Shown here: piece by piece, positions 20,660 through 32,512 of the stretch
How the letters are laid out: every line of letters starts with the position of its first letter
How positions within the stretch are numbered: the stretch's first letter is position 1
Assembly: GCA_026008535.1 (NCBI GenBank)
Contig: BRKX01000015.1
Span: 27,983,501 to 28,047,500 of the forward strand
Length of the DNA: 64,000 bases
Reading direction: 5' to 3'
Origin: Perilla frutescens
Taxonomy: Eukaryota; Streptophyta; Magnoliopsida; Lamiales; Lamiaceae
The notes under the pieces: generated by a model
Told to the model about the DNA's origin: nothing
The model's database searches: none
Seen by the model: only the letters and a program-made list of their open reading frames with translations
Position numbers and translations under genes: made by a program

Positions 20660-21763
20660 CAACAATATTAAATGATTCAAAACAAACAGAAAACCACCCA
20701 TGATTTATCACCCGAATCCTAATAAAAACAGAACAAACCAACAGACAAATCTCAGGTGAAAATAGAGGGAATTACTGAAATATAGTCGACTAAGTATGTT
20801 TATATGCCGTAGTTTTTTTTTTTTTCTAAAACAATACTATGACCATGAGTGCTACATTTATCATTAAATAAGGGGAGAAAAGTGACCTGCACTTGCGCTT
20901 GCAGTGCAAGTGTCGATACCGAGGAAAATAGGGCATTGCGGCTACACAGTGGAACAGAGTTGGTCGACGTGGTCACTGACAATGGAGAAGCGGTGGCGTT
21001 AATTACATGAACCGAGAAACGTAGTTCTATCTGTCATTTGATTTGTGCCAACCCATTTCTGTTGTAAATCCACCATAATTAGAAATTAAAGGTCCATCCA
21101 GTGGAGCTCTGACGTATAATTCGTGATCTCCGGAGCTGTAGACAATTTTCACTGAAGATTTTTCTTTTTCGAATTTTTTTCAAGTTGATATGGGTCTATA
21201 TATATGTATCATGTTTGTGTATTTTTTGTTGAAGCAAAATTAAACGTTTTTTCATATGATCACTACAATTGGGCCGTTTTAAAAGGTAAGTTGGTTTTCT
21301 TTCAAGCGGGAGTAGTTTTCTGAATTCAAAATTGTGAAACCACTTCTTGTAAAGAAAAAATAGAGCCAAATTTCTAGATAGAAAAACTGTGTTTATATAT
21401 ATATATATGTATATATATAGATTTCTACACAATCTCATTTTGCAGTTGATCATTAAGCTTTATTTCTCAAGCTCTTGCACAAGACTGATCAAAGTCAAGA
21501 TTCATTTGAATTGAGAGTTAGGCTATTTTACAATCTAAAATATATTTTATGTAATGTCTATTTACTTGTTTAAACACACTCATGTTGATAACTTTCATTT
21601 TTGTTTCAAAGCCGCTTAATTTTTCTTCTGACCAAGGAAATTATAATCTGAAATTTTGATAAAGAAGCTGCAACAAATTCCTCATTACAGTATTAATAAT
21701 CAAGTACATTATATACATAGTCTATAGAAGCGCATGATTCTAATAAACAAACAAAGATTGAAT
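20660..21763. other. intergenic, nothing identified
   Basis: This continues the DNA interrupted by the copia insertion. A TA microsatellite lies at about 21395-21420. A slightly GC-richer stretch (20885-21000) gives a 60-codon minus-strand frame with no recognisable motif. Confidence 0.6.
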
Positions 21764-21778
21764 TTTATTGCGCATCCT

Positions 21779-23687
21779 CTATAAATTTCTCCCTCGGTTG
21801 CCCTTCACAGCAGCTGCACCATCGGCCTCCTCCTGCAAAATCATCGACAACGAACCTCGATGTTTCATCATCAAGACAAGAACAGTTGTACAAGAATTCA
21901 AGCTCGTGATTTTAGAAAAAAAATCCATGAAGAAACGATTCATACATTTTAATCTGCAGGTGTTTTCTAGTCTACAGAAGTCTTTATTTCTTCAGTCAAC
22001 GCAAACTCTTCTGCAAAGAGACAACAACATAATATTTTGATAGATAATAAAAAAAATTATGATTACAAGAACCTTAACCATGCAAAGAATCAACGACACA
22101 AATACATAAATCTAACAACATTAATTCAAAAATCCATAATTCATATAAATTTCAAGATAAAACAAACATTTTTCTACTTGGGAAATCTTATCTTCAACAC
22201 AAGAAGAATCATCGGCTACCTCTTGAGAAACAACATTGTCTCTCTTTTCTTGATCACCCTTAACTTCATCTGTTTTCTCTCTATCTCGAATTTTCTCATT
22301 CTTTATTTCTTTTTTCTCCTACAAAACCTCAATAGTTGCATGCATTTCTCTCTCCTCTACACCAGTCTAAACCTCATTCTCTTGTTGCACAATGTCAACT
22401 GCTACTACAGCCTGCTCTCTTTTCTCTTGATCACCAACCTTAACCTCCTCCTTTTATCTCTCTTGAATATAAATATAAAATAAGTCTTGCATTTGCCCAA
22501 TTCAAGCAATTACCGCTACAACTAAATCAGAATGATACCTCAACCTTTAACTTTTGTTGAATAATAGTATCTACTACAATGTTGGGCATGTACAATGTGC
22601 AGGTTCATATGACAAATCTTAATACCCTGCAATAATATCGATAATTTATGTGATTAATAGAAATATAACAAAAATTACAATCTAAAGATAAAAAATATAT
22701 GATTGATCATTTGACAGATATTAAAACCTAACAATTTTGATTCCAAAAATTAGGGAAAAATGTTTCAACAAATAAACTTCAAAGAAAACATAAAAGCAAG
22801 CAACTTCTGAATGGCAATTATACATCTATTTTGGGCCATATGTTATGCGAGATGGTCAAACTTACCTAGATTGGAAAATTCAAGATATAAACATCAAAGA
22901 TTGAACAAAATCTCAAACTTTTCAGATTAATAACAATAATAAGAATTAACATCCAAATAATGCATATAATCAACTGTTCAAAGTCAACGTGGATCCAACA
23001 ATATAGAATCTCATTTAAAAGGTTTATGTTGAAGCAAGATAGTCTTTCCTGTCTCAAGATCAAAGATAATAATCAATCTAGCAAAACATGTATAACCTAA
23101 TATAACTTGGACAAACCTCTTTAGTTGTTTGTTCGATAATATCAAACATGATTCCTAGATGTACACTTTGTTTTTTTAATATTTTGGAACATAATAGTAA
23201 TGCATCAATCGAAGTTGTAATGCAATCTTGCCTTTTTCGGACTGCAAATCATTTATGATTCTGACCAATGGAGCCATATTGGTTTAATTTTCTTTCAAAC
23301 CCTATCTAAACCTAATATCTTTCTTCTTACCATTTGTTCTCTTCTTCAGCTTCATTCAAAATTCTGTAAGAAAATCAAATTGAATAAAAATAAATAAATG
23401 GTGGAAATAAATAGAAAATGATGTTGATGATTGCAGCTATACCTCACCCATTGTGGATGACCTAATTTTCTTTAATTTAATTTTTTAACTAGAGAAATGC
23501 GTAAATCTAAAGCGCTCAAACAAAGAAAATTAGAGGATTGGATAAACTTTAGCATTTTATAAACTTGTCTGTCAAAATCATCTTCTTCATAGAATTGGTC
23601 CTGATGTTTGGAATAGGTCACATCAGCATATCTCATTCTTGGTTTGACAACCTTCTTTGGACGGACAAGCTTTCTTTTGGGTGCCAT
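21779..23687 (-). pseudogene. spliced pseudogene of unknown function, Glu/Lys-rich
   Basis: The minus strand shows a gene-like layout. A TATA box (CTTATATATA, 23850-23841) and CT-rich leader precede an ATG at 23687. The first exon begins MAPKRKLVRPKKVVKPRMRY, basic and likely nuclear, and is open to about 23475. A middle coding stretch (about 22480-22140) is rich in Glu, Lys and Gln and contains the repeat VGDQEKRE / KGDQEKRD about 60 codons apart, but carries three in-frame stops. The last exon starts after a TTTTGCAG acceptor (21833), encodes EEADGAAAVKGNRGRNL and stops at 21779. AATAAA follows at 21769-21764. Exon joints other than the last acceptor are not resolved. I do not recognise the family; it might be a host gene or part of a DNA transposon. 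Confidence 0.5.
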
Positions 23688-23840
23688 TAAAAGATAATAG
23701 AAATTTTCTGAGAGAGATCAGAGGGAATGACAATGGCAGAAAAAAGAGATGATCAAAAAGAGATATCAGAATTTGAGAGAGAAAAAATCAAAGTTTCAGA
23801 ATGTTGGAGTGTATGAATGATATCTCTAAACGGCTAAACG

Positions 23841-23850
23841 TATATATAAG
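23841..23850 (-). promoter_or_regulatory. TATA box of the minus-strand pseudogene
   Basis: CTTATATATA read on the minus strand, about 155 bases before the ATG at 23687, followed by a CT-rich leader with TCTCTC runs. Confidence 0.5.
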
Positions 23851-23989
23851 AGAGAACTCCGTTCTATACGTATTCCAGGTATCCGTTAGATTGAGTATTT
23901 GGAGGGAAATCCCGGAAAACTAGTGATGATGTTTATGAGTTCGAACTAGCCATTGACAAGAATGTACACAAGATTTTGAAAATTGTTTA

Positions 23990-26960
23990 TGTACATTCTG
24001 ATGAACATTTATGAGAATGTTTAGTCCCTTTGTGCAGGAATGGTTCTTTCTTGCTGAGTATGAAATAAACACACTCATACCCCTTCTCTTGGTTTTACTG
24101 AACCAAGCAAACCCCAAGGGATGCTCAAAGTTTCTCAAATCGAGCAGCATCCGGTCCCTTGGTGAATAGATCAGCTAGTTGATCTTCTGTCTTCACATGT
24201 TCAATTTTCAGAACTTCTTCTTCTACTAGCTCTGTGATGAAGTGATGTCTGATGTCGATGTGCTTTATCCTTGAATGTTGAACTGGATTCTTAGATATAT
24301 TGATAGCACTCATGTTGTCACAATACAGAATAGGTGTATCATGAGGAACCTCATAGTCCTTCATCATCTGCATTATCCAAATGATCTGAGTAAAGCTGCT
24401 TTCAGCTGCAATGTATTCAGCTTCTGCGGTTGATAATGAGATGTTGTTCTGCTTTTTGCTGAACCAGGAAATAACATTTTTTCCCAAAAAGAAACAAGCA
24501 CCTGATGTGATTTTTCTATCATTTGGAGATCCTGCCTAATCAGCATCACAGTAGGCAATTAGACTTGAATTTGTATCTGAAGTATACCATAATCCATAGT
24601 GTACAGTTTCACTGATGTACTTAATGATGTTATTCACAATCTTCAGGTGACTTTCCTTTAGATAAGATTGATATCTGGCACACACTCCCACACTGTATGC
24701 TATATCTGGTCTACTTATTTCTTTTGACTGCTTGATTTGAAGCCCTAGAAAGTATTTTAGGTCTCCAACTAAGCTCATCTCAAACTCAGTTTCCATGTCC
24801 TTGATAAAGTCTTTGACCATCTTATCAGACACTAAGTCAAATACTATGTCATCTACATATACTTGAACTATAATCACTTGTGTCTTCTCCTTTTTGATGA
24901 AAAGTGTTATGTCCTCTCTTCCTCTGTTGTAACATTTGCTTACCAGGTATGTGGCCAATCTTTCATACCAAGCTCGAAGAGCCTGCTTCAAACCATATAA
25001 AGCATTTTTGAGTTTGAAAACATACTCTGGATAATGAGGATCTTCAAATCCTTTAGGCTGAGCTACAAACATATCCTTCTTCAGAAATCCATTCAGGAAT
25101 GCACTCTTAACATCTATCTGATATAGCTTGAACTTCATCATATAGGCCATTGCAAGAAGCAGTCTGACTGATTCTATCCTCGTGACTGGAGCAAACATCT
25201 CATCAAAGTCTATACCTTCAATATTTGAATATCCTTGAGCAACAAGTCTAGCTTTATTCCTTGTGATATTCCCAGATTCATCAGACTTATTCTTGAATAT
25301 CCACTTAGTTCCAACTATATTTACTCCTTCAGGTTTCTGCACAAGATCCCAAACATCATTCTTCTTGAACTGTATAAGCTCTTCCTACATAGCCTCAATC
25401 CAGTAGTTATCTTTGAGAGCTTCTTGAACATTTCTGGGTTCAATCTTGGATGTGAAACAAACATTAGATATTTTTTCATGCAGCCTCTTTCTTATTCTGC
25501 TTCTGGTCATTCTTCCTTCATGAATATCTCCAATTACTTATGTAGTTGGATGATCCTTAATGATCTATCATGAAGGCTTCCTTTGCTTCGCTACCTGATC
25601 TTCAGATTCTCTATCTGTATCATCATGTACTTTAGAATGTTCAAAGACATCTGTGTGTACATCTTCTTCAGTGGGGTTGATAATATCGTTCTGATCATCA
25701 AATTTGACATTGACTGATTCTACAACAATCTTTATTTCTTTATTGTAAATCCCGTATGATTTACTATTTCTGGAATATCCAATAAACATGTATTCGACTC
25801 CTCTGTTGTTCATCTTGATGAGGTACTCTTTATCATTGAGTATATAGCAGATACTACCAAATACATAAAAATACTTCACAGTAGGTTTCTTTTCATACCA
25901 CATCTCATATGGTAAAGTCAGAATACCTGGTCTAAGATGAACTATATTGTTGATATGGCACACAATATTGATGGCTTTTGCCCAGAATATAGCAGCAACT
26001 CCTCTAGCAGCAATCATGGTTCTTTTCATCTCTTGAAGAGTTCTGTTCTTCCTTTCAGCAACTCCATTCTGCTGAGGAGTCTTGGGGGCTGAGTACTCAT
26101 GACTGATTCCATTCTCACTGCAGAAATTGTCAAAGTACTAATTCTCAAACTCCTTTCCATGATCACTTCTGATTCTGATAATGTGATGATCCTTCTCAAC
26201 TGTGATATTGCAAGCTAGTTTCTTGAATGCAATGAAAGCTTCACTTTTGTCTCTGAGAAAGTCTACCCATGTAAACCTTGAGAAATCATCTATGCAGACA
26301 AGAACATTCTTCTTTCCTCCGTAGCTTTCCACAACCATTGGCCCCATTAGATCCATATGAATAAGATCTAAAATTCTTTTTGAAGTTCTGTCCTGAACTT
26401 CTTTATGTTGAGATCTTGACTACTTCCCAATCTAGCATGGACCATATACTTTATCTCTGTCAATCTTGATCTGGGGGAGTCCTTTGACAATCTCTTTGTT
26501 AATGATCTTCTGGAGATTCCTGAAGTTGATGTGTCCAAGCTTCTGATGTCAGATATCTGACTCTTCTATAGATGTTCTTTGACATGTTAAAGAACACTAT
26601 GCAGGAACATGTAATTGATAGCAGTTGTCAGCTGATCTTCTTCCTTCCATGAATAAGTCATTGTTCTTAGTTATTACATTGTAATTTTCTTTGGTGAAGA
26701 CAATTATCATGTCATCATCATATAGTTGACTGATGCTGATAAGATTTGCTTTGAGTCCATCAACTAGCATAGCCTTCTTTAATTTAGGCATTCCTTCGAC
26801 AACCAGTTCACCTTTACCCATTACTTTACCTTTTTTTCCATCTCCAAAGGTGACAAAGTCAGATGAGCAAGCCTTTAAGTTCTGCACAACTGACCAATCT
26901 CCAGTCATGTGTCTTGAACAACCATTGTCAAAATACCAGTTGCCCTTGTCTTCAATTCTT
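23990..26960 (-). pseudogene. copia protease-integrase-RT-RNaseH, broken
   Basis: From high to low coordinate: protease with FDNGCSRHMTGDW, where the catalytic DSG has become DNG (about 26930-26900); GAG-pre-integrase (to 26597); integrase core HMDLMGP-type start at 26356, RSDHGKEFEN near 26150 and the remainder at 26029-25568; RT from 25342 with VDVKSAFLNG-like and YVDDIVFD; RNase H with STAEAEYIAAES and LADLFTKG near 24150. Stops separate these pieces. Between LGLQIKQ and SRPDIAYSV (about 24716) roughly 60 codons present in the other copia copy are missing without loss of frame. Confidence 0.88.
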
Positions 26961-27169
26961 AAAGATGTGTGGGCAATCAGACTGGTTTGCTTTACAACCT
27001 ATTGCTTCTTCTGTACAGGCTTCTTCTTTTTCTGTGCATCTGGTCTTCTATTCTTGTTGTTGGAATGTTGAACCACAAACCTCCTTCTCATCCTTTTGAG
27101 ATCATAAAGATACTTCTCACAATGTGGACGAATGTGGCCTTTCTCCTCATAATAATGGCAGATGATTCA

Positions 27170-28743
27170 TTTTCTGTTATCATTATAAGCAGTCATCTTC
27201 TTGTTAATAATGTTCTTTTGGATGATCTGAACATTTTCTTGTACATGCACTAGATGGCTTGTACTTTCTTTGACAAACACTATCTTGGACTGTCCACCAC
27301 TGTATTGAAGACCTGGATGACTCTTTCCTGAATGTCCTGGATTAGTATGAATCTTATCTAGATTCTTAGTTCCACTATTCAACATGTTAACATTCCTTTT
27401 GATGGATTTGAGTTCTGTAGACAATTCATCAATCTCCTTCTTTTGTTGCTGAATAGTGATCTTCTGTTCAGCCTCAGATTTGATCAGTTCCTCATTTTCT
27501 TTGATAAGATCCTTGTTGTGAGATTGTAGAATCTTGTTGATCTCTGTTACTTCCAGCCATTTTTTATACATCTCCTTGTATGTATTAACAAATTCTTCCT
27601 AGCTTAAATGTTCATTGTCTGAATCTTCATCCTCTACAAGTTTGAAGGGATCCTGGAATTCTGAGACTTTTACTATAAAAGCAATAGTATCCTCATCTGA
27701 ATCACTGTTGCTTCTTTCAGAATCATTGTCATTGAGAGATGCATTGTAATTCTTTTTGTTTCTCTTCAGAGTGTTTGCACACTCAGCTTGAATGTGCCCA
27801 AATCCATTCACATTCTCTGTATTGGATTCCTCTTCTAGAATTTAAAGGTTGACACTCTTTCTGCTGACTACTAGAGTTTCTATCTTGCTGAGAATTACCA
27901 GATGGTTGTCTTCTGTTATTGGACCTTCTAGAAGACTGCTTATTGACTCATTTTAATATTCGACTGAAGTTCTTGGCAATCAAAACCATATTATTCATTG
28001 TATCTGAATCAAGTACAATTTTTTGTTTATGTACATATTCATGTACATCCTCAGAGACTTCAATTTTAAGAGCAATACTTCTCTTCCTTGAGCTGTTGTT
28101 TTCACCTTCCAGATTCATCTCGAACGTCCTTAATGATCCCATCAGCTCATCAAGCCTCATACTCTTGATATCTTTGGCTTCTTCAATTGTAGCAACTTTG
28201 TATCCAAACTTCTTTGGAAGAGATCTGAGAACTTTCCTTACAAGCTTCTCATTGTTGATAGGCTCATCAAGAGCAAAACTCTCAATTGATATGCTTCTCA
28301 GTCTGGCATTAAACTCACAAATGGACTCATATCCTCCATTCTGAGGGTTTCAAACTTTGAAGTAAGGTTTTGAAGCCTTGACAACCTTACTGAACTAGTC
28401 CCTTCAAAGGTAGTTTCCATAATATCCCATGCAACTTTAGCAGTCTCACATGTTGAGATCAGGCTGAATGTTTCAAGATTGACTGCAGAGAATATAGCAT
28501 TGAGAGTTTTGGAGTTAACATGTACCAGTTCTTCTACGGTACAGTCTACTCTCCTTCTTCAATCTCCATATGCTTTCCTTTCTTGGCAACAATCGTCTTT
28601 TCCCATCCTTCAGTGACGTCTTTCCATGCAAGCTCATCTATTGATCTCAGAAACGCCCTCATCCTTGCTTTCCAGTAAGGATAGTTGTTGCTTTCAAGCA
28701 ATGGTGGTCTGACCGTAGATCTTCTTTCTTTGATTGAACTCAT
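27170..28743 (-). pseudogene. copia gag, broken
   Basis: It starts at the ATG at 28743 with RPPLLESNNYPYWKARM, the usual copia gag opening (binding of the element RNA and capsid formation). Fragments at 28160-27948, 27811-27599 and 27571-27167 continue it, with stops and frame changes between. GHIQAECAN at about 27795 is half of the CCHC knuckle. A second knuckle-like sequence with the second Cys as Tyr (HYYEEKGHIRPHC) is at about 27165-27130. A Lys/Glu-rich coiled stretch (27571-27400) precedes it. Confidence 0.85.
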
Positions 28744-28811
28744 GGCTAAATTCCAACCAAAACCTTCATGCAGTTATGTACTTTTCAGACTCTTTTCGCA
28801 CTAAAACCAAA

Positions 28812-28833
28812 GACAACCTGCTCTGTTACCAAT
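28812..28833 (-). promoter_or_regulatory. primer-binding site, tRNA-Met type
   Basis: The minus strand reads ATTGGTAACAGAGCAGGTTG directly after the LTR end AACTTCA. It is one base off the TGGTATCAGAGCAGG pattern used by many plant copia elements. Confidence 0.75.
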
Positions 28834-29703
28834 TGAAGTTACATAAACTGTACGATCATGTTCATTATCATGTACACATACATTGTTATGAACATGGAAG
28901 GTCAGAAAACAATAATGAAAGCAGATAAATGGCACAAGGATGATAACCCTGTTCGATCAACTTATCTATGTCAGGGGGACTTTTCCATGTCCATGAGAAA
29001 CAATTCATTACTCCATTGTATGGTTACAAAGGCTTTTACACGATGACCTCCCGTCACTTGACCATTTTCCTACCCACTACAACTTCTTTTGTTGAACTGA
29101 ATTGTGAGCTCTCCTCACAACCTAGACTCCCTCTAGTTCCCATAGGAAATCTCTCCCGAGACTCCTCTAAGTGAATGAAACAGATTCAAACACAGACTAG
29201 AAAAATAATGATCAATAGATCAACTCTAGCCTAACAATACCGAATGCCTAATGCTCCAGATGTGAAGTATTTTGGAATCAATTTTGTGCATTCGTGTATG
29301 TGCCTCACTAAACTAGTCTGATTCCTAGGCTATTTATAGATGAAAGACATAGCCTTAACAAGGTAATCAGAAGTCCTAATCAGAATCAAATTCTAAAAGG
29401 AAATTTTTCTTATTTGATTCGGACATCTCTAGTTTAGATAGCTTCCTTGAATAGAACTCTTGCTTTCTTTCTTTGATCTTCATCATGAACAAGGCAACTT
29501 TTATTCTGAAATGTCCATTCTTGAATCGGCAGCTTCAACTCCTTGAATACATCATGGCACATCTCTTGTAAACTCTCTGGACAACCATGTATATGATCAT
29601 GTTCATGAACAAGATCAAGTACATTCATTGATCTTCAATCAGATTGGCAGTGGAATGTTCATAGCATAATGTTCAGAACATGGTCTTCAATCTTGAACAA
29701 CCA
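28834..29703 (-). repeat. 5' LTR of the minus-strand copia element
   Basis: The inner edge at 28834 is set by the primer-binding site. A TATA box (CTATAAATAG, about 29339-29330) lies inside. The motif ATGAACATG / TGTTCATG recurs. The outer edge is uncertain by 200 bases. Confidence 0.6.
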
Positions 29704-30644
29704 AAACCTTTGTGTTCTTTGATATTGCCATACAGATCATGACAATCTTGAACAACTTAGTGCAGATGGCACTAACAGACGAGATTCAAGACTCTTATGT
29801 AAACTTGAAAATCTTGAGTAAATTTGCAGATCTTTATGTAAACTTGAAATTTCATGTGACTAAGTCACCACTTATGAACCTCCTAAAAATCGTTTAATAT
29901 TTTTGTACTTACTTTTCTTATTCTTATGTGAAAGTTAGTTAAAGTCTGGCCCATTTCAAAATAGGTTATAGATCATTTCTAAAAAAAATTGAATACTTTT
30001 GACTCTTTTAGGAATTAATTACAATGCTTAATAACCCAATAACCAAGATTGAAAAATAATTGTCACATTGATCTCGAATTTAAATCACATCAATACTTTT
30101 AGATTTGAGCATGTGAAGTTTGGTTTTCCTGACTGTATGTAGTTTACATATCTTGTATAGTTTGCATGTTATTGAATAAAAATGGAATTTACCCGGTACG
30201 TGAGTACCCTAGCAGTTGCGTGTTACTAAAAAATTAAAAAATAACTTCACTTCGGTTAGGCTAGTCCAATGTACTCGATCGCTATTTGGCAAGCACTTAC
30301 ATTTATCTACATATTGTGTTTATAATAATATTGATGGCATGCATAGCAAATAACAATCATTAGAAAAAGTGTTAACTCTTCTTTACAATAATACATAATC
30401 CTATGATAAAGAGCATTTTACAACATAAATTATAAAAGTAAAACATCCCATGTAATGGGTGCATCACAACATGAATGTCACCAAAAATATAATTACACTT
30501 TTGCTGAAATATAAAGTGCCCAAAGGAACTTTCACCAGTTTTTTCAGGTTACATATACAGTCCAATCACCCTTTTATAAATATCCTCATTTAATACTATT
30601 ATACAGCCCAATCACCTTCCCATTTACTTCATATGCTTTATTTA
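29704..30644. other. intergenic, nothing identified
   Basis: AT-rich DNA with no ORF above noise. ATGTAAACTTGAA occurs twice (29794 and 29836), and the copia LTR may extend into the first 200 bases. Confidence 0.5.
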
Positions 30645-30653
30645 AAAATAGAA
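30645..30653. repeat. 9-bp target duplication (left)
   Basis: AAAATAGAA, repeated exactly at 31788-31796. Confidence 0.9.
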
Positions 30654-31787
30654 GGAAAATTCTAAATAGAGCCCTCATTTTACTCTTTATAGCCCCTGAT
30701 ATTTTATTAAATATAAATATTCATATGGAAAGACGTATTTATCCCTTAGCCCCAATACCTAAAACTAACCAAAACCCCTAGTCCCCTACACACGCTATAG
30801 CCCCTATCCATTTTAATTAAATAGACTTTTTTGCTCCATAGCCATCAAAAAGCCCCACATTAAAATTAGAAGACCGAAATCTCCAAATTGAACAGGAATA
30901 GACACAAAGTTAGTAAATTTTGAAAATATTATCTTCAATCGAATGGAACGGTACCAACAACAACACGAACTTTGCAAATAATAATTCCCAACCTCTTGTA
31001 TGCATTTGGAATGAGCACAGTGCAGATGAAAAAAATGCATTGAAACCCTTTCAGATTCTTGGAGTTAATTTAACAACATCGTTAGTTACTTTCTCTTTTC
31101 TTTTCTTTTTTGAAAATTCTTTGCATTGGTAATCTGAGAACATAATCCATATCGAAGAGTGAGAAATAAAAAAATAAAACATGGGGTTGGGTTATTATGA
31201 AATACTGATAGCGATGAAATGTGCAATAGAAGAAGATCTGAAAAATAGCTTATAGAAATTGGCGATCAGGTGGCATTTAGACAAGAATCCCAATCAATAA
31301 GAACAGAGTAGAATCCATGATTATTGGAGTATGTACATTAAAACATATAAAAAGAATAAAAAAATTAGCTTATCAAAGCTTTCATGTCTGGTGTTTCAAC
31401 TTTCAATCCAAAAGGTTGATGTTGGATGCCTTCAAAAACTGGAGCTTTGTCATTCATTTTCTTTTTTTAGTTGTAAATCTATAAAATATGTACATTTCTT
31501 TCCAAATACAAGTTTGGGTCCACTGTTGGGGAGTGGGGGGTGCCGTCGGGGGAACAAATTAAAACCAAAAAGAAAAACTCATTTTCTTCTTCTTCTTCTT
31601 TAAGTTATGAACAAGATCGGGGCTACAATGGCTGAGTAAAAAAAAGTTTATCTAATTTGATGGGGGCTATGATATAGATTTAATTATTGAGATTGAAGGA
31701 TAAAGAAATCTTAACATATTAATATTTGTATTTAATAAAATAGTGGGGCTGTAAAAAGTAAAATGGTGGTTGTATTTAGAATTTCCC
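30654..31787. mobile_element. Mutator-like (Pack-MULE) element with captured gene piece
   Basis: 1134 bp with long terminal inverted repeats of about 75 bp (30654-30728 and 31713-31787; GGAAAATTCTAAATA against GGGAAATTCTAAATA). They share CTTTWTAGCCCC and TATTTTATTAAATA, and the flanks show a perfect 9-bp duplication. A 9-bp duplication with long inverted repeats is diagnostic for the Mutator superfamily. There is no transposase. The interior carries a DnaJ J-domain relic (31181-31327) and an unexplained 70-codon frame (30920-31132). Confidence 0.9.
31181..31327 (+). pseudogene. DnaJ (Hsp40) J-domain fragment, broken
   Basis: In one frame the sequence reads MGLGYYEIL, then EEDLKNSL, a stop, then KLAIRWHLDKNPNQ and a second stop. 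Start, spacing and residues match helices I-III of a J-domain of the class B (DNAJB) type, which begins MG-x-x-YY-x-x-L. The essential HPD loop that stimulates Hsp70 is HLD here. With two stops and the loop changed it is not functional. It lies wholly inside the Mutator-like element and was presumably copied from a host gene; an intact J-protein gene elsewhere in the genome would be the donor. Confidence 0.82.
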
Positions 31788-31796
31788 AAAATAGAA
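31788..31796. repeat. 9-bp target duplication (right)
   Basis: AAAATAGAA, the copy of 30645-30653. Confidence 0.9.
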
Positions 31797-31848
31797 TTAT
31801 ATGAACCTAATTCAATAAAATAAATTAGAAGTTAGGGGCCAAATATAA

Positions 31849-31883
31849 TTCTTTCTTTCTTTCTTTCATTTTTTTTTTTTTTT
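31849..31883. repeat. TTTC microsatellite and T-run
   Basis: TTCTTTCTTTCTTTCTTTC followed by a run of T. Confidence 0.85.
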
Positions 31884-32243
31884 GATTTCGCCGGCCCAAG
31901 TTTCATTAATGTTGTAGTCTCGATATTGTAATTATAGTAGTCCAACGACAACACACACTAATCCGTTGTGACATTTTTTTTATATCATCTCCTCTATCAA
32001 ATCTTCATTTTTTTCTTTTAATTTTTAAGTTATTAAGATATTTAATTTAATTTAATTTTTTTCTTTAGGGCTCATCATTATCCAAATAAGGTATACTAAA
32101 AAATTAAAAAATAAATTAAAAAGGCTCATGGAATGTAATATGATTGGGCACAGGAAATCTGATCCAACAAGAACAACCCACATTAAAATAGATTCTATTT
32201 CTTAGTATTGGACTTTTGGTGTTTAATTATTACAATATTCATA

Positions 32244-32512
32244 TACTCCCTCCGTTTCAATATATGTATTCTTCTAGAGTTTTCTACGAAATTAACATGT
32301 AATAATTTTGATAAATATACCCTCTCTTCTTCCAACTCATATTAACCAATATTAAGATATATTTTCTTAATAAATGCATAATTTTCTATCTCTATAATAA
32401 GTATATAATTAAAATTGAAAAACAATGTATGAACATATCTTAAACTACAAATATTTTGTCACAAATTAAAATTTTCAAAACAATATATATTTTAATACGG
32501 GTGGATGGAGTA
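32244..32512. mobile_element. Stowaway-like MITE (A)
   Basis: 269 bp including TA on both sides. The ends are TACTCCCTCCGTTTCAATAT and, inverted, TACTCCATCCACCCGTATTA. The CTCCCTCCGT end and TA duplication are typical of Tc1/mariner-type Stowaway elements. Confidence 0.82.

Larger units (their letters stand above)
23915..29703 (-). mobile_element. decayed Ty1/copia element, minus strand, 3' end missing
   Basis: Copia order on the minus strand: LTR (28834-29703), primer-binding site, gag, protease, integrase, RT, RNase H. The coding sequence ends near 23990, and the match to copia fades before 23915. There is no polypurine tract or 3' LTR, because the DNA passes straight into the promoter of the pseudogene at 23687. 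The outer LTR edge (TGGTTGTTC at 29703) is a guess, since no second LTR is there to compare. Confidence 0.85.

Noticed and set aside
22037..22483. Plus-strand 148-codon frame rich in Leu/Ile/Phe, looking like membrane segments
   Set aside because: It is the complement of a Glu/Lys/Gln-rich minus-strand coding stretch; the minus strand has the promoter, splice and poly-A signals.
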